From assembly GCF_000783395.1 (NCBI RefSeq), contig NZ_JSFK01000048.1:1-42607 (forward strand): DNA of 42,607 bases, given 5' to 3'. Each line of letters opens with the position of its first letter. The first letter of the stretch is position 1. Origin of the DNA: Pseudomonas chlororaphis (GTDB lineage Bacteria; Pseudomonadota; Gammaproteobacteria; Pseudomonadales; Pseudomonadaceae). The translations under genes and the position numbers were made by a program. The notes below the pieces were generated by a model. It searched no databases, was not told the origin of the DNA, and was given only the letters and a program-made list of their open reading frames with translations. Shown here piece by piece: positions 21,903-30,060 of the stretch.

Positions 21903-23066
21903 TTGTTCCAGCCACCATGTGATTCACCAAAATCGTGGTATACCTTTTACTATGACGAATCTAACAATCATAGAAAACTATACATAAATGAAGATAAAAA
22001 TAATTACAATATTGATAACGACCCGAACAGAAAGCAATCTGCACCGATAAACTTTGTACTCGGAGGTGTCGCGCACAAAAAAGGTAAATGCGTAACTGAT
22101 GCTGCAGAGTTCATACGCAGTCTAAAGCTCCAAGATAATGTTAAAGAGCTAAAGTTTGGCACAGTGGCGCGTGGAGATTTTGAACAGGTATTAAAATCTG
22201 CGAATTTGAAAAAGATCCTGCACTGGCTTTGCGAGAGTGATTTGTATGTCCATTATTTTAATCTGAATTTAGAGTATTGGGCATTTATCGATATTATTGA
22301 CGACTGCGTTCAGCATTGTATCCAGAAAGGTGAACTGGTATTTCAGGGGGCGCAATATTTTAGGTATTACCTAGATTTTCACAAGGACGTGCTGTATCGC
22401 ATCATCAATGCAGACAAGGAAAAATTTCTTGGGTTGGTAAAGCGTTTCAAGTATCCGCTTATCGAAGGGCAAGAAAAGGAGTTTGTCAACGCATTGAACA
22501 AGCTTGTTGTAGACTACTCCGTTCAGCTATTCAGTCAAAGTCCGAGGCCTAGTCGAGATGAACTGAACGAGTTTTTGAGTCTCGCTGAGCTTTTCTCTCT
22601 CAGTCTTGATATCGATGACATGACATTAACCTTTGATCTTGAAGAAGGTGTTCTAGTCGATGGACTTGGCGTCTTCTATAAGAATCGCGGAGACATGTTC
22701 AGGTATTCAGAACATATATTCGACGATGAATTTTCTGTTGAAGATGAGATTGCGATTATGAATAAACGCGCGATCAGCCCCACGCTAAAATACAAATTTG
22801 TTAAGTCCGTCAATACTCCTCTGACTCAAATATCAGACGTCATAGCAGGTCTATTTGCTAAATATTTTGAATTTATCGACAGAAAAACTGTAGATGAGCT
22901 TATGGCAGTCAAGGCAAAATTAAATCCGCAGCAGTCAGAGGTTCTTTTGTTGATAAAGCGGCTGATTGAGAAAAGCAATGATGAGTGTGTGCATTTTCTG
23001 TTTCATGTTATGACATTCGCAGAACACCGCAAGCACGCTTTATTTATGTTTCCGGATGAGGAATAA
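21903..23066 (+). CDS. DUF3800-like protein
   Basis: A 387-aa protein starting at TTG 21903 with AAGGA seven bases upstream. The N-terminal YTFYYDESNNHRKLYI (Y17-D18-E19-S20) and the C-terminal NTPLTQISDVIAGLFAKYF (D312) are the two hallmark regions of DUF3800, a family with an RNase H-like fold and acidic residues suggestive of nuclease or transposase-like activity. The gene is strongly AT-rich compared with the phage genes, a sign of recent transfer. It lies 122 bp after the RHH regulator and 134 bp before the nuclease-like gene. DUF3800 proteins recur in accessory and defence regions, but no catalytic role is proven. Confidence 0.75.
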   Translation: MFQPPCDSPKSWYTFYYDESNNHRKLYINEDKNNYNIDNDPNRKQSAPINFVLGGVAHKKGKCVTDAAEFIRSLKLQDNVKELKFGTVARGDFEQVLKSANLKKILHWLCESDLYVHYFNLNLEYWAFIDIIDDCVQHCIQKGELVFQGAQYFRYYLDFHKDVLYRIINADKEKFLGLVKRFKYPLIEGQEKEFVNALNKLVVDYSVQLFSQSPRPSRDELNEFLSLAELFSLSLDIDDMTLTFDLEEGVLVDGLGVFYKNRGDMFRYSEHIFDDEFSVEDEIAIMNKRAISPTLKYKFVKSVNTPLTQISDVIAGLFAKYFEFIDRKTVDELMAVKAKLNPQQSEVLLLIKRLIEKSNDECVHFLFHVMTFAEHRKHALFMFPDEE

Positions 23067-23200
23067 AATTCAGGGCTTCCGTATTGCGCTTGTTTTTAGT
23101 GTAAATACTGATGCGATGATTTGGTGGCTTGTCAAATTGTGCTTCGCGTGATTTCAGGTTGACCTATCTAGCGCTCAACTTCGTAGCAAGGATGTTAGAT

Positions 23201-24391
23201 ATGAAGCAATACGATTGGTCGGCATGGAGTGACCGGGTAAAAAGCTTTACAGGCAAGTGGGCACTTGAACGCTGGTTTTTGATGTACCTGCACGAGCAAG
23301 AAAACATCGATGCGCTCGCGCTGGAGATAAAGGCGCGACTGGCTGCTGAAGGCCGGTTTGCTGAGGTACAGGTACAGTCCATTTGGGTTGATGGAACGCC
23401 GCAGGCAGAATTCAGCCCTAAAGGTCATCCGCCGCGTGGCAAAAAACCACAGTGTGAATTGGCTGACTTACTGCTGTGTGTCCGTTGGGAATCGCCTAGT
23501 GGTTTGCTGCAGCGCGAGCAGGCGATGCTAATTCAGGCCAAAATCGCGATTAAGTACAATGAGTTGCCTGGCGGAAAATCGACACGGAAAGAACGCCTGC
23601 TGTTTGAAACCTGCAACCGGCATAAAAACATTACGTTGTACCCCGGCGTTAACCGAGGTGATCCGATTGGTACTTATCAGCTCGGCAGCAGTACCACCGG
23701 CCAAAGCTATGGGCTACGTGATTGTGCGAGTTTTTTGTTAATGGCGAAAGGAACTTGGCCCGTCGCAACTGCACCCGTGGGTCCACTGCAGGTTGGCTGG
23801 CCTGTGGGTAAGACAAAAGTTGAGCTTACTCCTCCCGACTCTTACTTGGATGCTGTTATCAGCATGGTATCTGGATCTGCACCTGCGATGGGGCGCGAGG
23901 TGAAAACGGGTGCCTCTGCAGTAAATTGTGTTTGGACCAAAATGGTGAACGATCTGCGGGGGAAATACGGGAAGGTGAACATGAGTGGCTACAATGAACA
24001 GGCTCGTGTGACTTCGGCAAGTACTGCTTCCACGTCTTATATTGTTTACTCGCTGCTCGATAAGGTTGAATATTTCAGCGATTTTGTTTTGCGTCTACAG
24101 GAATATTTCTTTTGCGAACCACGTTTTTTGCGTTGGTTCGGTGAAGGCGATTGGTGGCGCGCGCGCAGGCTTAAGCTCCGGATTGATCCAAACGACTCAA
24201 AGGGACCGGACTTTATCTGGGAGTTTATGGCGCGTTTTGACTTGGCAGACTTGGATGACTTCGATCTCTGGAGACGCGATCCAGTCGATCCACCTCCTCA
24301 AGACTGGGACTTTAAAGATGACAATGGCCCGTACATTTCTACTCAATTGATTACCATTCGAGGCGTTGATGAATACCGCCGTCGAGACTAA
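23201..24391 (+). CDS. PD-(D/E)XK nuclease-like protein, cargo
   Basis: From the ATG at 23201 (MKQYDWSAWSDRVKSFTGKW), with AAGGA at 23188-23192, 396 aa; an ATG at 23192 is an alternative. The segment CELADLLLCVRWESPSG followed by EQAMLIQAKIAIKY carries E86, D89 and Q112-A-K114, matching the E...D...(E/Q)xK pattern of restriction-like nucleases in the Q-x-K variant. An N-terminal helical region and a large C-terminal part (residues 150-396) with WFGEGDWWRARRLKL are not recognised. It ends at a bidirectional terminator. Being last in the RHH/DUF3800/nuclease trio, it is a candidate effector. The nuclease call rests on motifs only. Confidence 0.7.
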   Translation: MKQYDWSAWSDRVKSFTGKWALERWFLMYLHEQENIDALALEIKARLAAEGRFAEVQVQSIWVDGTPQAEFSPKGHPPRGKKPQCELADLLLCVRWESPSGLLQREQAMLIQAKIAIKYNELPGGKSTRKERLLFETCNRHKNITLYPGVNRGDPIGTYQLGSSTTGQSYGLRDCASFLLMAKGTWPVATAPVGPLQVGWPVGKTKVELTPPDSYLDAVISMVSGSAPAMGREVKTGASAVNCVWTKMVNDLRGKYGKVNMSGYNEQARVTSASTASTSYIVYSLLDKVEYFSDFVLRLQEYFFCEPRFLRWFGEGDWWRARRLKLRIDPNDSKGPDFIWEFMARFDLADLDDFDLWRRDPVDPPPQDWDFKDDNGPYISTQLITIRGVDEYRRRD

Positions 24392-24416
24392 ACAGTGATG
24401 CCATATCACCCGTTGG

Positions 24417-24442
24417 GAAAGCCGCTTAATCGAGCGGCTTTC
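24417..24442. terminator. Bidirectional rho-independent terminator
   Basis: Perfect 10-bp stem GAAAGCCGCT / AGCGGCTTTC with loop TAATCG, with A and T at the stem base on both strands. It separates the convergent + strand cargo trio (ends 24391) from the minus-strand tail tube gene (ends 24455), so it serves both. Confidence 0.85.
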
Positions 24443-24454
24443 ACTGGATGATAA

Positions 24455-24979
24455 TCAGGAAATCCCTAGGTTCCTGTTATACCTCCCCAACTGATCCTCC
24501 CCACCCACCCGAAAAATATTCGCCAAATAATCCAACAAAACCACCTCTTCACCATTGATCATCTGCCGCACGTACGTCGCCGAAAACGGCGTCTCGTACT
24601 TGGTCGGATCCCGCGGTTTGTGCGTGCCCAACTGGTACTCCTTCCCGGTGATGGTCATGGTCGTCACCAGCGGCACCTCGTTCACCAGCCCGCCGTTGTT
24701 GAACACCTGCACGTTGGACCGGCATTGCAGTTGCACACTCTTGAACGGCGTCACCAGCTTCCTAGCGGCCTCCACATACAAGCTGTTCCAAGTGATTTTC
24801 CCTTCCAGCTTGTCGATGCCATCCGGCAGTTCGATCAGCCCGACCATGCCCAGCCCTTGAAAGTCGCTCATGACGGTTTTGATGGTGCCTAAATCGATCT
24901 CTTCACACTTGCCAAAGAAGCTGGCGCCATCGAGGTAGAGGTTGGCGTTGGAGATGCGGTGTGCGCTGAAGCCTGCCAT
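24455..24979 (-). CDS. Major tail tube protein (P2 FII family)
   Basis: Tube subunit of the contractile tail, 174 aa. It starts MAGFSAHRISNANLYLDGAS, typical of the family, followed by ELPDGIDKLEGKITWNSLY and KYETPFSATYVRQMINGEE. It begins one base after the sheath stop. In P2 and Mu-like tails the tail chaperone follows directly; here the cargo block of about 6.5 kb intervenes, bounded by the terminator at 24417. Confidence 0.93.
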   Translation of the reverse strand: MAGFSAHRISNANLYLDGASFFGKCEEIDLGTIKTVMSDFQGLGMVGLIELPDGIDKLEGKITWNSLYVEAARKLVTPFKSVQLQCRSNVQVFNNGGLVNEVPLVTTMTITGKEYQLGTHKPRDPTKYETPFSATYVRQMINGEEVVLLDYLANIFRVGGEDQLGRYNRNLGIS

Positions 24980-26404
24980 TTATACGGTCCCCAGGTTGAC
25001 GAGGTAGTCGCCGGTGATTTCGGTTTCGAAGGTGCCGCGTTCGAACGGTAGCGGCACGGTGAGTTTGTAGTTGAACAGTGCGTGGCCCTGTTCGAGTTCG
25101 GTGCTGGGGTTGCGCGCCGGGTCGTACCAGCATTCGCCGCCAACCAGGGCGCCGTCACCGATGAGTTTGCGCAGGAACAGGTTGACGCTTTCGGTGAGGC
25201 TGGTGATGAGCGCGGTGGTGATGGGCTGGTCGACGAATTGCAGGGCGCTGTAGCGGATGGATTCGTCGATGACGTCTTTGGTGCGGCGTACGTTTTCGAA
25301 GTTGCGCATGTGGGTGACGCTGGGCCATGCGGCGGTGCGGTTGCCCCACAGGCGCAGGCCGGTGCCGTAGGCGTTGAAGACGGTGGTGATGCCGTTTTCG
25401 TTGAGCAAATTAACTTCGCTGTGGGGGTCGTCGATGCGTGCGGTTAATGGGCGTTCGAGGCCGATGACGCCGAGCAGTGGCTGGTTGGAGCTGCTCCACC
25501 AGTAGCCGTGGTCGTTGTCGATTTTGGCGCGCAGGCCGGCGGCGCGGATGGACAGTGGTTGCAGGCGTTCGCCGTTGCTGGCGGCGTCGTAGACGCGCAC
25601 GTGGGGGTAGCACAGGCGTACGCGATCGCTGCTGGTGTTGAAGTTGATGTCGCCGGCCGGGCCGCGCCCGGCGAGTACTTGTTGGACGGTGGCGCCGATG
25701 GGGGCGTCTATATAGGCGACGCCGCCGACTTGGCTGGCGGCGACGGTCAGTTCTGCGGTGACGGGGTTGAGGGTGCTGAAGCCTGGGGCGAGGAATATTT
25801 TGGGGAAGAAGCCCAGGTGGTTGTAGCTGTCTTGAAAGGCTTTGAGGCCGGTGCGTCGGCCGGCTTGGTCAAGGCTGCCGATGATGTCGGCGGCGGTGAC
25901 TTTGGCGGGGTCGGTGTAGGTGTAGTTGACCTTGATGGGGGCGTTGGCGGGGATGGTGCCGGTGGCGAGTCGGGTGATTTGGCCGGTTGCCAAGGACGCG
26001 GTGTAGTCGGTGCCTGGCTGGTAGGCGACGGTGCCTTCGGCGGGCATCAGTTGCAGTTGTTGCAGCGCGGTGTGTTCGAGTTGTAGTGGGTTGTTCTCGG
26101 CAAATTGCATGCGTTGGCCGGTGACGGTGCTGTGGTGGATGGCTGGGTCGAGGACGTTGACGACGAGTATGGTCCCGGCGCCGAAGTCATAAATGCCTTG
26201 CAGGGCTTCGGGGATGCTGTGGCCGGTGATGTGTGGACCGAACTGGGCGGCGTGGGTGTCGTTGAGGCACAGGGTCAGTTCGTTGATGGGGCCGGTGGGC
26301 GCGGTGCCGACCAGGGCGATGACGGCGGATTTGACGACGCGGATGGGGCGCGGGCCGCGCTCGATTTCGGTGGTTTCGATGCCGTGCAGGTAGTTGGCGG
26401 GCAT
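24980..26404 (-). CDS. Tail sheath protein (P2 FI family)
   Basis: Contractile sheath subunit, 474 aa. It starts MPANYLHGIETTEIERGPRP with VVKSAVIALVGTAP, the conserved N-terminal strand-exchange region. The middle has GLKAFQDSYNHLGFFPKIFL and the C-terminal conserved block has ENGITTVFNAYGTGLRLWGN and FENVRRTKDVIDESIRYS. Followed immediately by the tube gene. Length and order are normal for a myovirus sheath. Confidence 0.95.
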   Translation of the reverse strand: MPANYLHGIETTEIERGPRPIRVVKSAVIALVGTAPTGPINELTLCLNDTHAAQFGPHITGHSIPEALQGIYDFGAGTILVVNVLDPAIHHSTVTGQRMQFAENNPLQLEHTALQQLQLMPAEGTVAYQPGTDYTASLATGQITRLATGTIPANAPIKVNYTYTDPAKVTAADIIGSLDQAGRRTGLKAFQDSYNHLGFFPKIFLAPGFSTLNPVTAELTVAASQVGGVAYIDAPIGATVQQVLAGRGPAGDINFNTSSDRVRLCYPHVRVYDAASNGERLQPLSIRAAGLRAKIDNDHGYWWSSSNQPLLGVIGLERPLTARIDDPHSEVNLLNENGITTVFNAYGTGLRLWGNRTAAWPSVTHMRNFENVRRTKDVIDESIRYSALQFVDQPITTALITSLTESVNLFLRKLIGDGALVGGECWYDPARNPSTELEQGHALFNYKLTVPLPFERGTFETEITGDYLVNLGTV

Positions 26405-26407
26405 GGG

Positions 26408-26641
26408 TTATTCGTCCTTGGCGGGTGGCTGTGGCTTGGGCGTCTTGCCGGCCGGTCTTGTGTGGGTAGGCAGCAGTTGCAGGTGGTTGAGGGCGAGCAA
26501 GACGCGGGTGTAGTCATGGTCGGCGGGCAGTTCGACGGGCTCGCCGGGGTGCAGTTGTCTGTCGAGCGTTTCGGCGTGTTGATCGAGGCGCAGCGAGACG
26601 CCGCTGGGTGGGCCGTTGTAGCGATAGCGCGTGAGGGTCAT
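26408..26641 (-). CDS. Small phage protein in the Mu gp38 position
   Basis: 77 aa, MTLTRYRYNGPPSGVSLRL..., Pro/Lys-rich at the C-terminus (KTPKPQPPAKDE). It overlaps the gp37-like gene by 4 bp (ATGA) and ends 3 bp before the sheath start, so it is part of the operon. I do not recognise a domain. Its position, between gp37 and sheath, is that of Mu gp38, a small protein of unknown role. Confidence 0.75.
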   Translation of the reverse strand: MTLTRYRYNGPPSGVSLRLDQHAETLDRQLHPGEPVELPADHDYTRVLLALNHLQLLPTHTRPAGKTPKPQPPAKDE

Positions 26642-27123
26642 GGGGTTTGCTCGAATTCAGGGTGTTTGAGTAAGGGCCCGTGCTTGTCGGGGGTGACTTG
26701 TAGTTGGGTGGCGCGGGTGGCGTAGTCCTGGGCGTATTGCCAGACGCCGTTGCTGTGGCCAATGAAGTGTTCCGAGAGCGGACGGCAGGCTTGGTCGGTG
26801 TGGGGTGGCACCCACCCGGTGAGGCTGGCGCGCAGTTGGTCGAGGTGACTGATGACGCCGTCGGTGCCGTTGAGTTGGCGAAAGATGAGGGTCAGGCGCA
26901 GGACGATCTGGCGGGCCTGAACGGTGGCGTCGAGGCTTTCGGTGTGGCCGAAGGTGGATTTGCCGTAGGCCAGCAGGACAGCGCCGCGGGGGTGGTTGAG
27001 GCGGTATTGCTGGGGGTTCTCGGGGAAGCGTTCGACGATGAGTTGGTGGCCGAAGTCCGCTTGCAATCGGCCGAGCATGGCGTCCATGAGCTGTTCGGTC
27101 TGGGTGTTGGGCGTTGGGGTCAT
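26638..27123 (-). CDS. Phage protein Gp37-like (tail terminator candidate)
   Basis: 161 aa with QLMDAMLGRLQADFGHQLIV, HPRGAVLLAYGKSTFG and RQIVLRLTLIFRQLNG, the pattern of the Mu gp37/DUF1834 family. In Mu this protein lies between the gp36 connector and the sheath gene and is thought to act in tail completion. It overlaps the neighbours on both sides by 4 bp. Confidence 0.82.
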   Translation of the reverse strand: MTPTPNTQTEQLMDAMLGRLQADFGHQLIVERFPENPQQYRLNHPRGAVLLAYGKSTFGHTESLDATVQARQIVLRLTLIFRQLNGTDGVISHLDQLRASLTGWVPPHTDQACRPLSEHFIGHSNGVWQYAQDYATRATQLQVTPDKHGPLLKHPEFEQTP

Positions 27124-27554
27124 GGGTAGCCCGCCCAGACCTGTGCAGTGAACTGTTGCGGGCGTGCGCGCACGCGGATTTCACCGGGCTCGGGCATGGC
27201 GTGACCGGTGGGCAGGCCGAGGGTGATGACGCCGTCGCGGATGCTTTCGAGCAGTTTGAGGGTGTCTTTGCGGGCGCTGATGACGGCGTCGGGCAAGGCG
27301 CCTTCGGGGCGGCGCTGGTAGAGCCAGTGCCGCGCCAGGTAAAGCACGGCGTCGCGCAGGACGGTGGGTACTGGATCGAGCGGTAATTGGTAGCGGCCGC
27401 GCAGGTAGCCGTCGACGGGTTCTTCGGCTTGGCGGACGCTGTTGGCGATGACGTTTTCGTCGGGCTGCCGGGCGGCCGGGTCGTCGTTGGAAAGTTGGGT
27501 GAGCGTGATCAGCGGGATGGCGTTGCCGAGGTCGGCGCGGGTGCAGTAGCGCAT
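27120..27554 (-). CDS. DUF1320 head-tail connector protein (Mu gp36 family)
   Basis: From the ATG at 27554 (MRYCTRADLGNAIPLITLTQ) it encodes 144 aa. MRYCTRADL..IP...L..L and the helices VIANSVRQAEEPVDGYLRGR and VLRDAVLYLARHWLYQRR are the DUF1320 signature. This family forms part of the neck between capsid and tail. The gene starts two bases before the capsid gene's stop; upstream in-frame codons to 27599 lie inside the capsid gene and are not used. Confidence 0.9.
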   Translation of the reverse strand: MRYCTRADLGNAIPLITLTQLSNDDPAARQPDENVIANSVRQAEEPVDGYLRGRYQLPLDPVPTVLRDAVLYLARHWLYQRRPEGALPDAVISARKDTLKLLESIRDGVITLGLPTGHAMPEPGEIRVRARPQQFTAQVWAGYP

Positions 27555-27556
27555 GG

Positions 27557-28537
27557 TCAGCCGGCCTTGAGTTCGACGAGGGCTTCGGGGAATAAGCACA
27601 GGGCCAAGGGGTTGGCTTGGGCTTCGAGGTCCCAGCCTTTGCCCATTTTGCGCGGCTCGGCTTTGCTGTAGTACGGCTGGCCGAGGGTGTTGACGGTTTC
27701 GTTGTAGTTGGCCGGGGCGTTGAACAGGCGGAAGACGCCACGGGCGATGGGAAAGACTTGGGCGACGTCGGCGGGGATGAAGCGTTGGCCGCTGACGGTG
27801 ACGTCGTATTCGATGAATTGGATGCCGCCGAAGGTGAAACCGTTGCGCAGGTCGCCGCCGATGCGGTCTTGGGCTTCCTGGTAGTGGGCGAAGGCTTCTT
27901 TGACTTTGGCGTGGTCGGTGAAGGCGTCGAACCAGTCGGGCCCGCAGAAGGATCGGAAGCCGGTGACCATGACGCCGCCGAGTTTGGATTCGGCGTGGCG
28001 CTTGGCGTCGAGGCAGGCTTTGCGCACGTTGGTATTGGGGCTGCCGAGGGCGACGGTGACGCTTTTTTGTTGGACGTCGAATTCGTCGAAGAGGTCGAAA
28101 AGCAGCGAGCCGTCGGCGTCGAGCAGTTGGCCACGCAGTGCGCCGACGCGCTGGAATTCGCGGGTGGTTTCGATGCTGTTTTTGAGGTCTTGCAGGTGGT
28201 CGTTGATGACGGTGGCGATGGGCGCGGTGGCGCTCTCTTGGCCGAAGGCGGCGATGCCTTGCAGTTGGCTGGGCAGGATGGGCCGGCTGATGGGCAGGTG
28301 CAGGGTTTCGAAGGTGCGGCGTTTGCGTTTGTTGCCTTTGACGGGGGCCGGGTCGTCGTTGCGTGAGGTGTTGGGCACGAGGACGAGGCGGCCTTCGCGT
28401 TCGTCGATGATGACGCTGGTGCTGGTGACGCCTTTTTCGTCGAACAGGCCCATAGCGCCGACTTTGCCGGGGATGGCCGGGAGTTTGTTGACGGCGGCGG
28501 TGAGGTTGGCGACGGTGAAGAGGTCTTGCAGGTTCAT
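27557..28537 (-). CDS. Major capsid protein (lambda gpE family)
   Basis: Main shell protein, 326 aa. It has the gpE-family features: start MNLQDLFTVANLTAAVNKLP, the E-loop region RRTFETLHLPISRPILPSQL, the IETTREFQRVGALRGQLLDA spine helix, and the C-terminal GQPYYSKAEPRKMGKGWDLE. The lambda-type capsid is paired here with Mu-type portal and terminase genes, showing module exchange. It lies directly after the decoration protein, as in lambda (D then E). Confidence 0.94.
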   Translation of the reverse strand: MNLQDLFTVANLTAAVNKLPAIPGKVGAMGLFDEKGVTSTSVIIDEREGRLVLVPNTSRNDDPAPVKGNKRKRRTFETLHLPISRPILPSQLQGIAAFGQESATAPIATVINDHLQDLKNSIETTREFQRVGALRGQLLDADGSLLFDLFDEFDVQQKSVTVALGSPNTNVRKACLDAKRHAESKLGGVMVTGFRSFCGPDWFDAFTDHAKVKEAFAHYQEAQDRIGGDLRNGFTFGGIQFIEYDVTVSGQRFIPADVAQVFPIARGVFRLFNAPANYNETVNTLGQPYYSKAEPRKMGKGWDLEAQANPLALCLFPEALVELKAG

Positions 28538-28549
28538 GGGGTGGCTCCG

Positions 28550-28918
28550 TTAGAGGGTGGCGCGGGCGACGATGCCTTGGGCGTTGAGGTCGTCGAGGGC
28601 GGCGGCTTTTTGCGGCTCGGTGATGCCGGGCGGCCAGACCAGTTCGGGCAATGCGAGGACGGCGCCCCGGGCGATGACAACGGCGGGTGTGTCGCCGCCG
28701 CTGGCGTCGATGTGTTCGGCGAGGACGGCGACGGCTTTGTTGGCTGGGTCCGCGCCGGCTGGGTCGAGGGCCTGGTATTTGCCGGCGACGTTGGCGAGGA
28801 CTTGGCCAAGGGCGTAGTCGCTGCCGCCCTGCAGCGTGATGCGGTCTTTGGTCCAGCCGGGGCTTACTTGTACGAGTAGCAGGTCGCCGAGGTCTTTGGG
28901 TTGGTTGAAGGTGGCCAT
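28550..28918 (-). CDS. Head decoration protein (lambda gpD family)
   Basis: 122 aa. Features: DLLLVQVSPGWTKDRITLQGG near the start, LGQVLANVAGKYQALDPAGA and a C-terminal RGAVLALPELVWPPGITE, in the order of gpD-type decoration proteins that stabilise the expanded capsid. It lies between the protease and capsid genes with 2-12 bp spacers. Confidence 0.88.
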   Translation of the reverse strand: MATFNQPKDLGDLLLVQVSPGWTKDRITLQGGSDYALGQVLANVAGKYQALDPAGADPANKAVAVLAEHIDASGGDTPAVVIARGAVLALPELVWPPGITEPQKAAALDDLNAQGIVARATL

Positions 28919-28920
28919 GG

Positions 28921-29802
28921 TTAGCCCTGCCTTTGGGTGCGCGCTTCGGCGTCGGCGAGCAAGGGGTTGGTGGTTGGATTAGGTGTGTTGTTGGCGCGGT
29001 GTTGGGTGGCGATTTCGGTGAAGCTGATGGCGCCGGTGAGGTCTTTGAAGAGGGTTTTGAGGCCTTCGGTTAACGGTTGGCGCTGCTCGCCTTCGCCGAA
29101 TTGCAACGGTGTTGCTCCGGACTGGGCGGCGTTGAGGACGGCGATGACGACGGGTGCGTGCAGCGGCTTCATGCCGGCGGCGACGAGTTGTTCGGCGTAG
29201 GCGACGCTGGTGGTGTTGATGGCTTGTTGGGCGGCGGCGCGGGCGGCGTGGTCGCGTTGGGCGAGTTCGGTTTTGAGGCGCTGGTTTTCGGCCTGGAGGG
29301 TGTCGGTGTCGGGCACGTTGGCTGGGGGTGTTTGGGGGCTGGGTTGTGGCGGCGGCGCTGCGGGGGCGCTTTCGCTGAAGTGGATGACGCCGGGCTCGCT
29401 TTCGGCGAGTTCTATGGGGCGCAGGCCTTTGACGGCCGGCGGCTGGGCGCCGAGGAAGCCGACGTGGCGCAGGTAGTAGACGCCGGGCACGGGGTTGTTG
29501 GGTGCGGTTGGGTGGTAGAAGGAGGCGGAGATTTTTTTGTAGCGGCCGGCGGCGAGTTGTTCGGCGAAGCTGGGGTCGATTTGTTGGGGGGTGGCGATTA
29601 GGCCTTCGGGGGTGGCGGTTAGGGTTTGGACCCAGCCGGCTGCGGGGCTGTTGTGTTGGGGGTGGCCGATGACTAGCGGGGCTTCGTGGAGGGTTGGGTT
29701 GTAGGCGGCTACGGTGGCGGTTAGGTCGGTGGCGGTGAAGTTTAGGGTGGTGCCGCAGGAGGCGGTGTGGAGGCCGGGTTTGAAGATGTGGAGGGGGTTC
29801 AT
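28921..29802 (-). CDS. Prohead protease/scaffold (Mu gpI family)
   Basis: 293 aa. Residues 1-125 are the protease domain (MNPLHIFKPGLHTASCGTTL, DLTATVAAYNPTLHEAPLVI with GHPQH). Then follow a Pro-rich linker, a coiled coil near 165-195 (QAENQRLKTELAQRD) and a C-terminal scaffold part. In Mu gene I, the last part can also be made separately as the scaffold Z; an internal start was not identified here. It is the first phage gene after the 30-36 kb cargo, with copy B of the dyad 56 bp upstream. Confidence 0.88.
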   Translation of the reverse strand: MNPLHIFKPGLHTASCGTTLNFTATDLTATVAAYNPTLHEAPLVIGHPQHNSPAAGWVQTLTATPEGLIATPQQIDPSFAEQLAAGRYKKISASFYHPTAPNNPVPGVYYLRHVGFLGAQPPAVKGLRPIELAESEPGVIHFSESAPAAPPPQPSPQTPPANVPDTDTLQAENQRLKTELAQRDHAARAAAQQAINTTSVAYAEQLVAAGMKPLHAPVVIAVLNAAQSGATPLQFGEGEQRQPLTEGLKTLFKDLTGAISFTEIATQHRANNTPNPTTNPLLADAEARTQRQG

Positions 29803-29857
29803 GATTTAGCGCTGCGTTGGGGAGATTCGCAGAGCTTGGGCTTGAAGGTCGGTTTGG

Positions 29858-29878
29858 GCTTTTAATCGGATTTAAAAG
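29858..29878 (-). promoter_or_regulatory. Repeated late-operon dyad, copy B
   Basis: GCTTTTAATCGGATTTAAAAG contains a perfect dyad CTTTTAA-N6-TTAAAAG. It lies 55 bp upstream of the protease gene. In Mu a C-dependent late promoter also precedes gene I. Best copy of the four. The rest of the 29803-30060 gap holds only a GC-rich hairpin near 29960-30000. Confidence 0.55.
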
Positions 29879-30060
29879 GGTGTAGTACGGGGATTGCTGA
29901 TGATGTGGCGGAAACTACGTACGCGTATGGCGGCCTGCTTGTTTATAAAGCATTTACCGCTGATGCCCCGCGCAACCTTGAGCGGTTGCGGGGAGCGCGG
30001 TGTCCTGTGCCTGCTAGGCCTGTTGTGATTAGCCTTCGCTCTCTTGTTCGAGGTGCTGGA

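Noticed and set aside
20887..23066. RHH protein as a toxin-antitoxin antitoxin with the DUF3800 gene as toxin
   Set aside because: The regulator is far longer than FitA-type antitoxins, a 122-bp spacer separates the genes, and no PIN or RelE fold is visible; kept only as an operon of unknown role.
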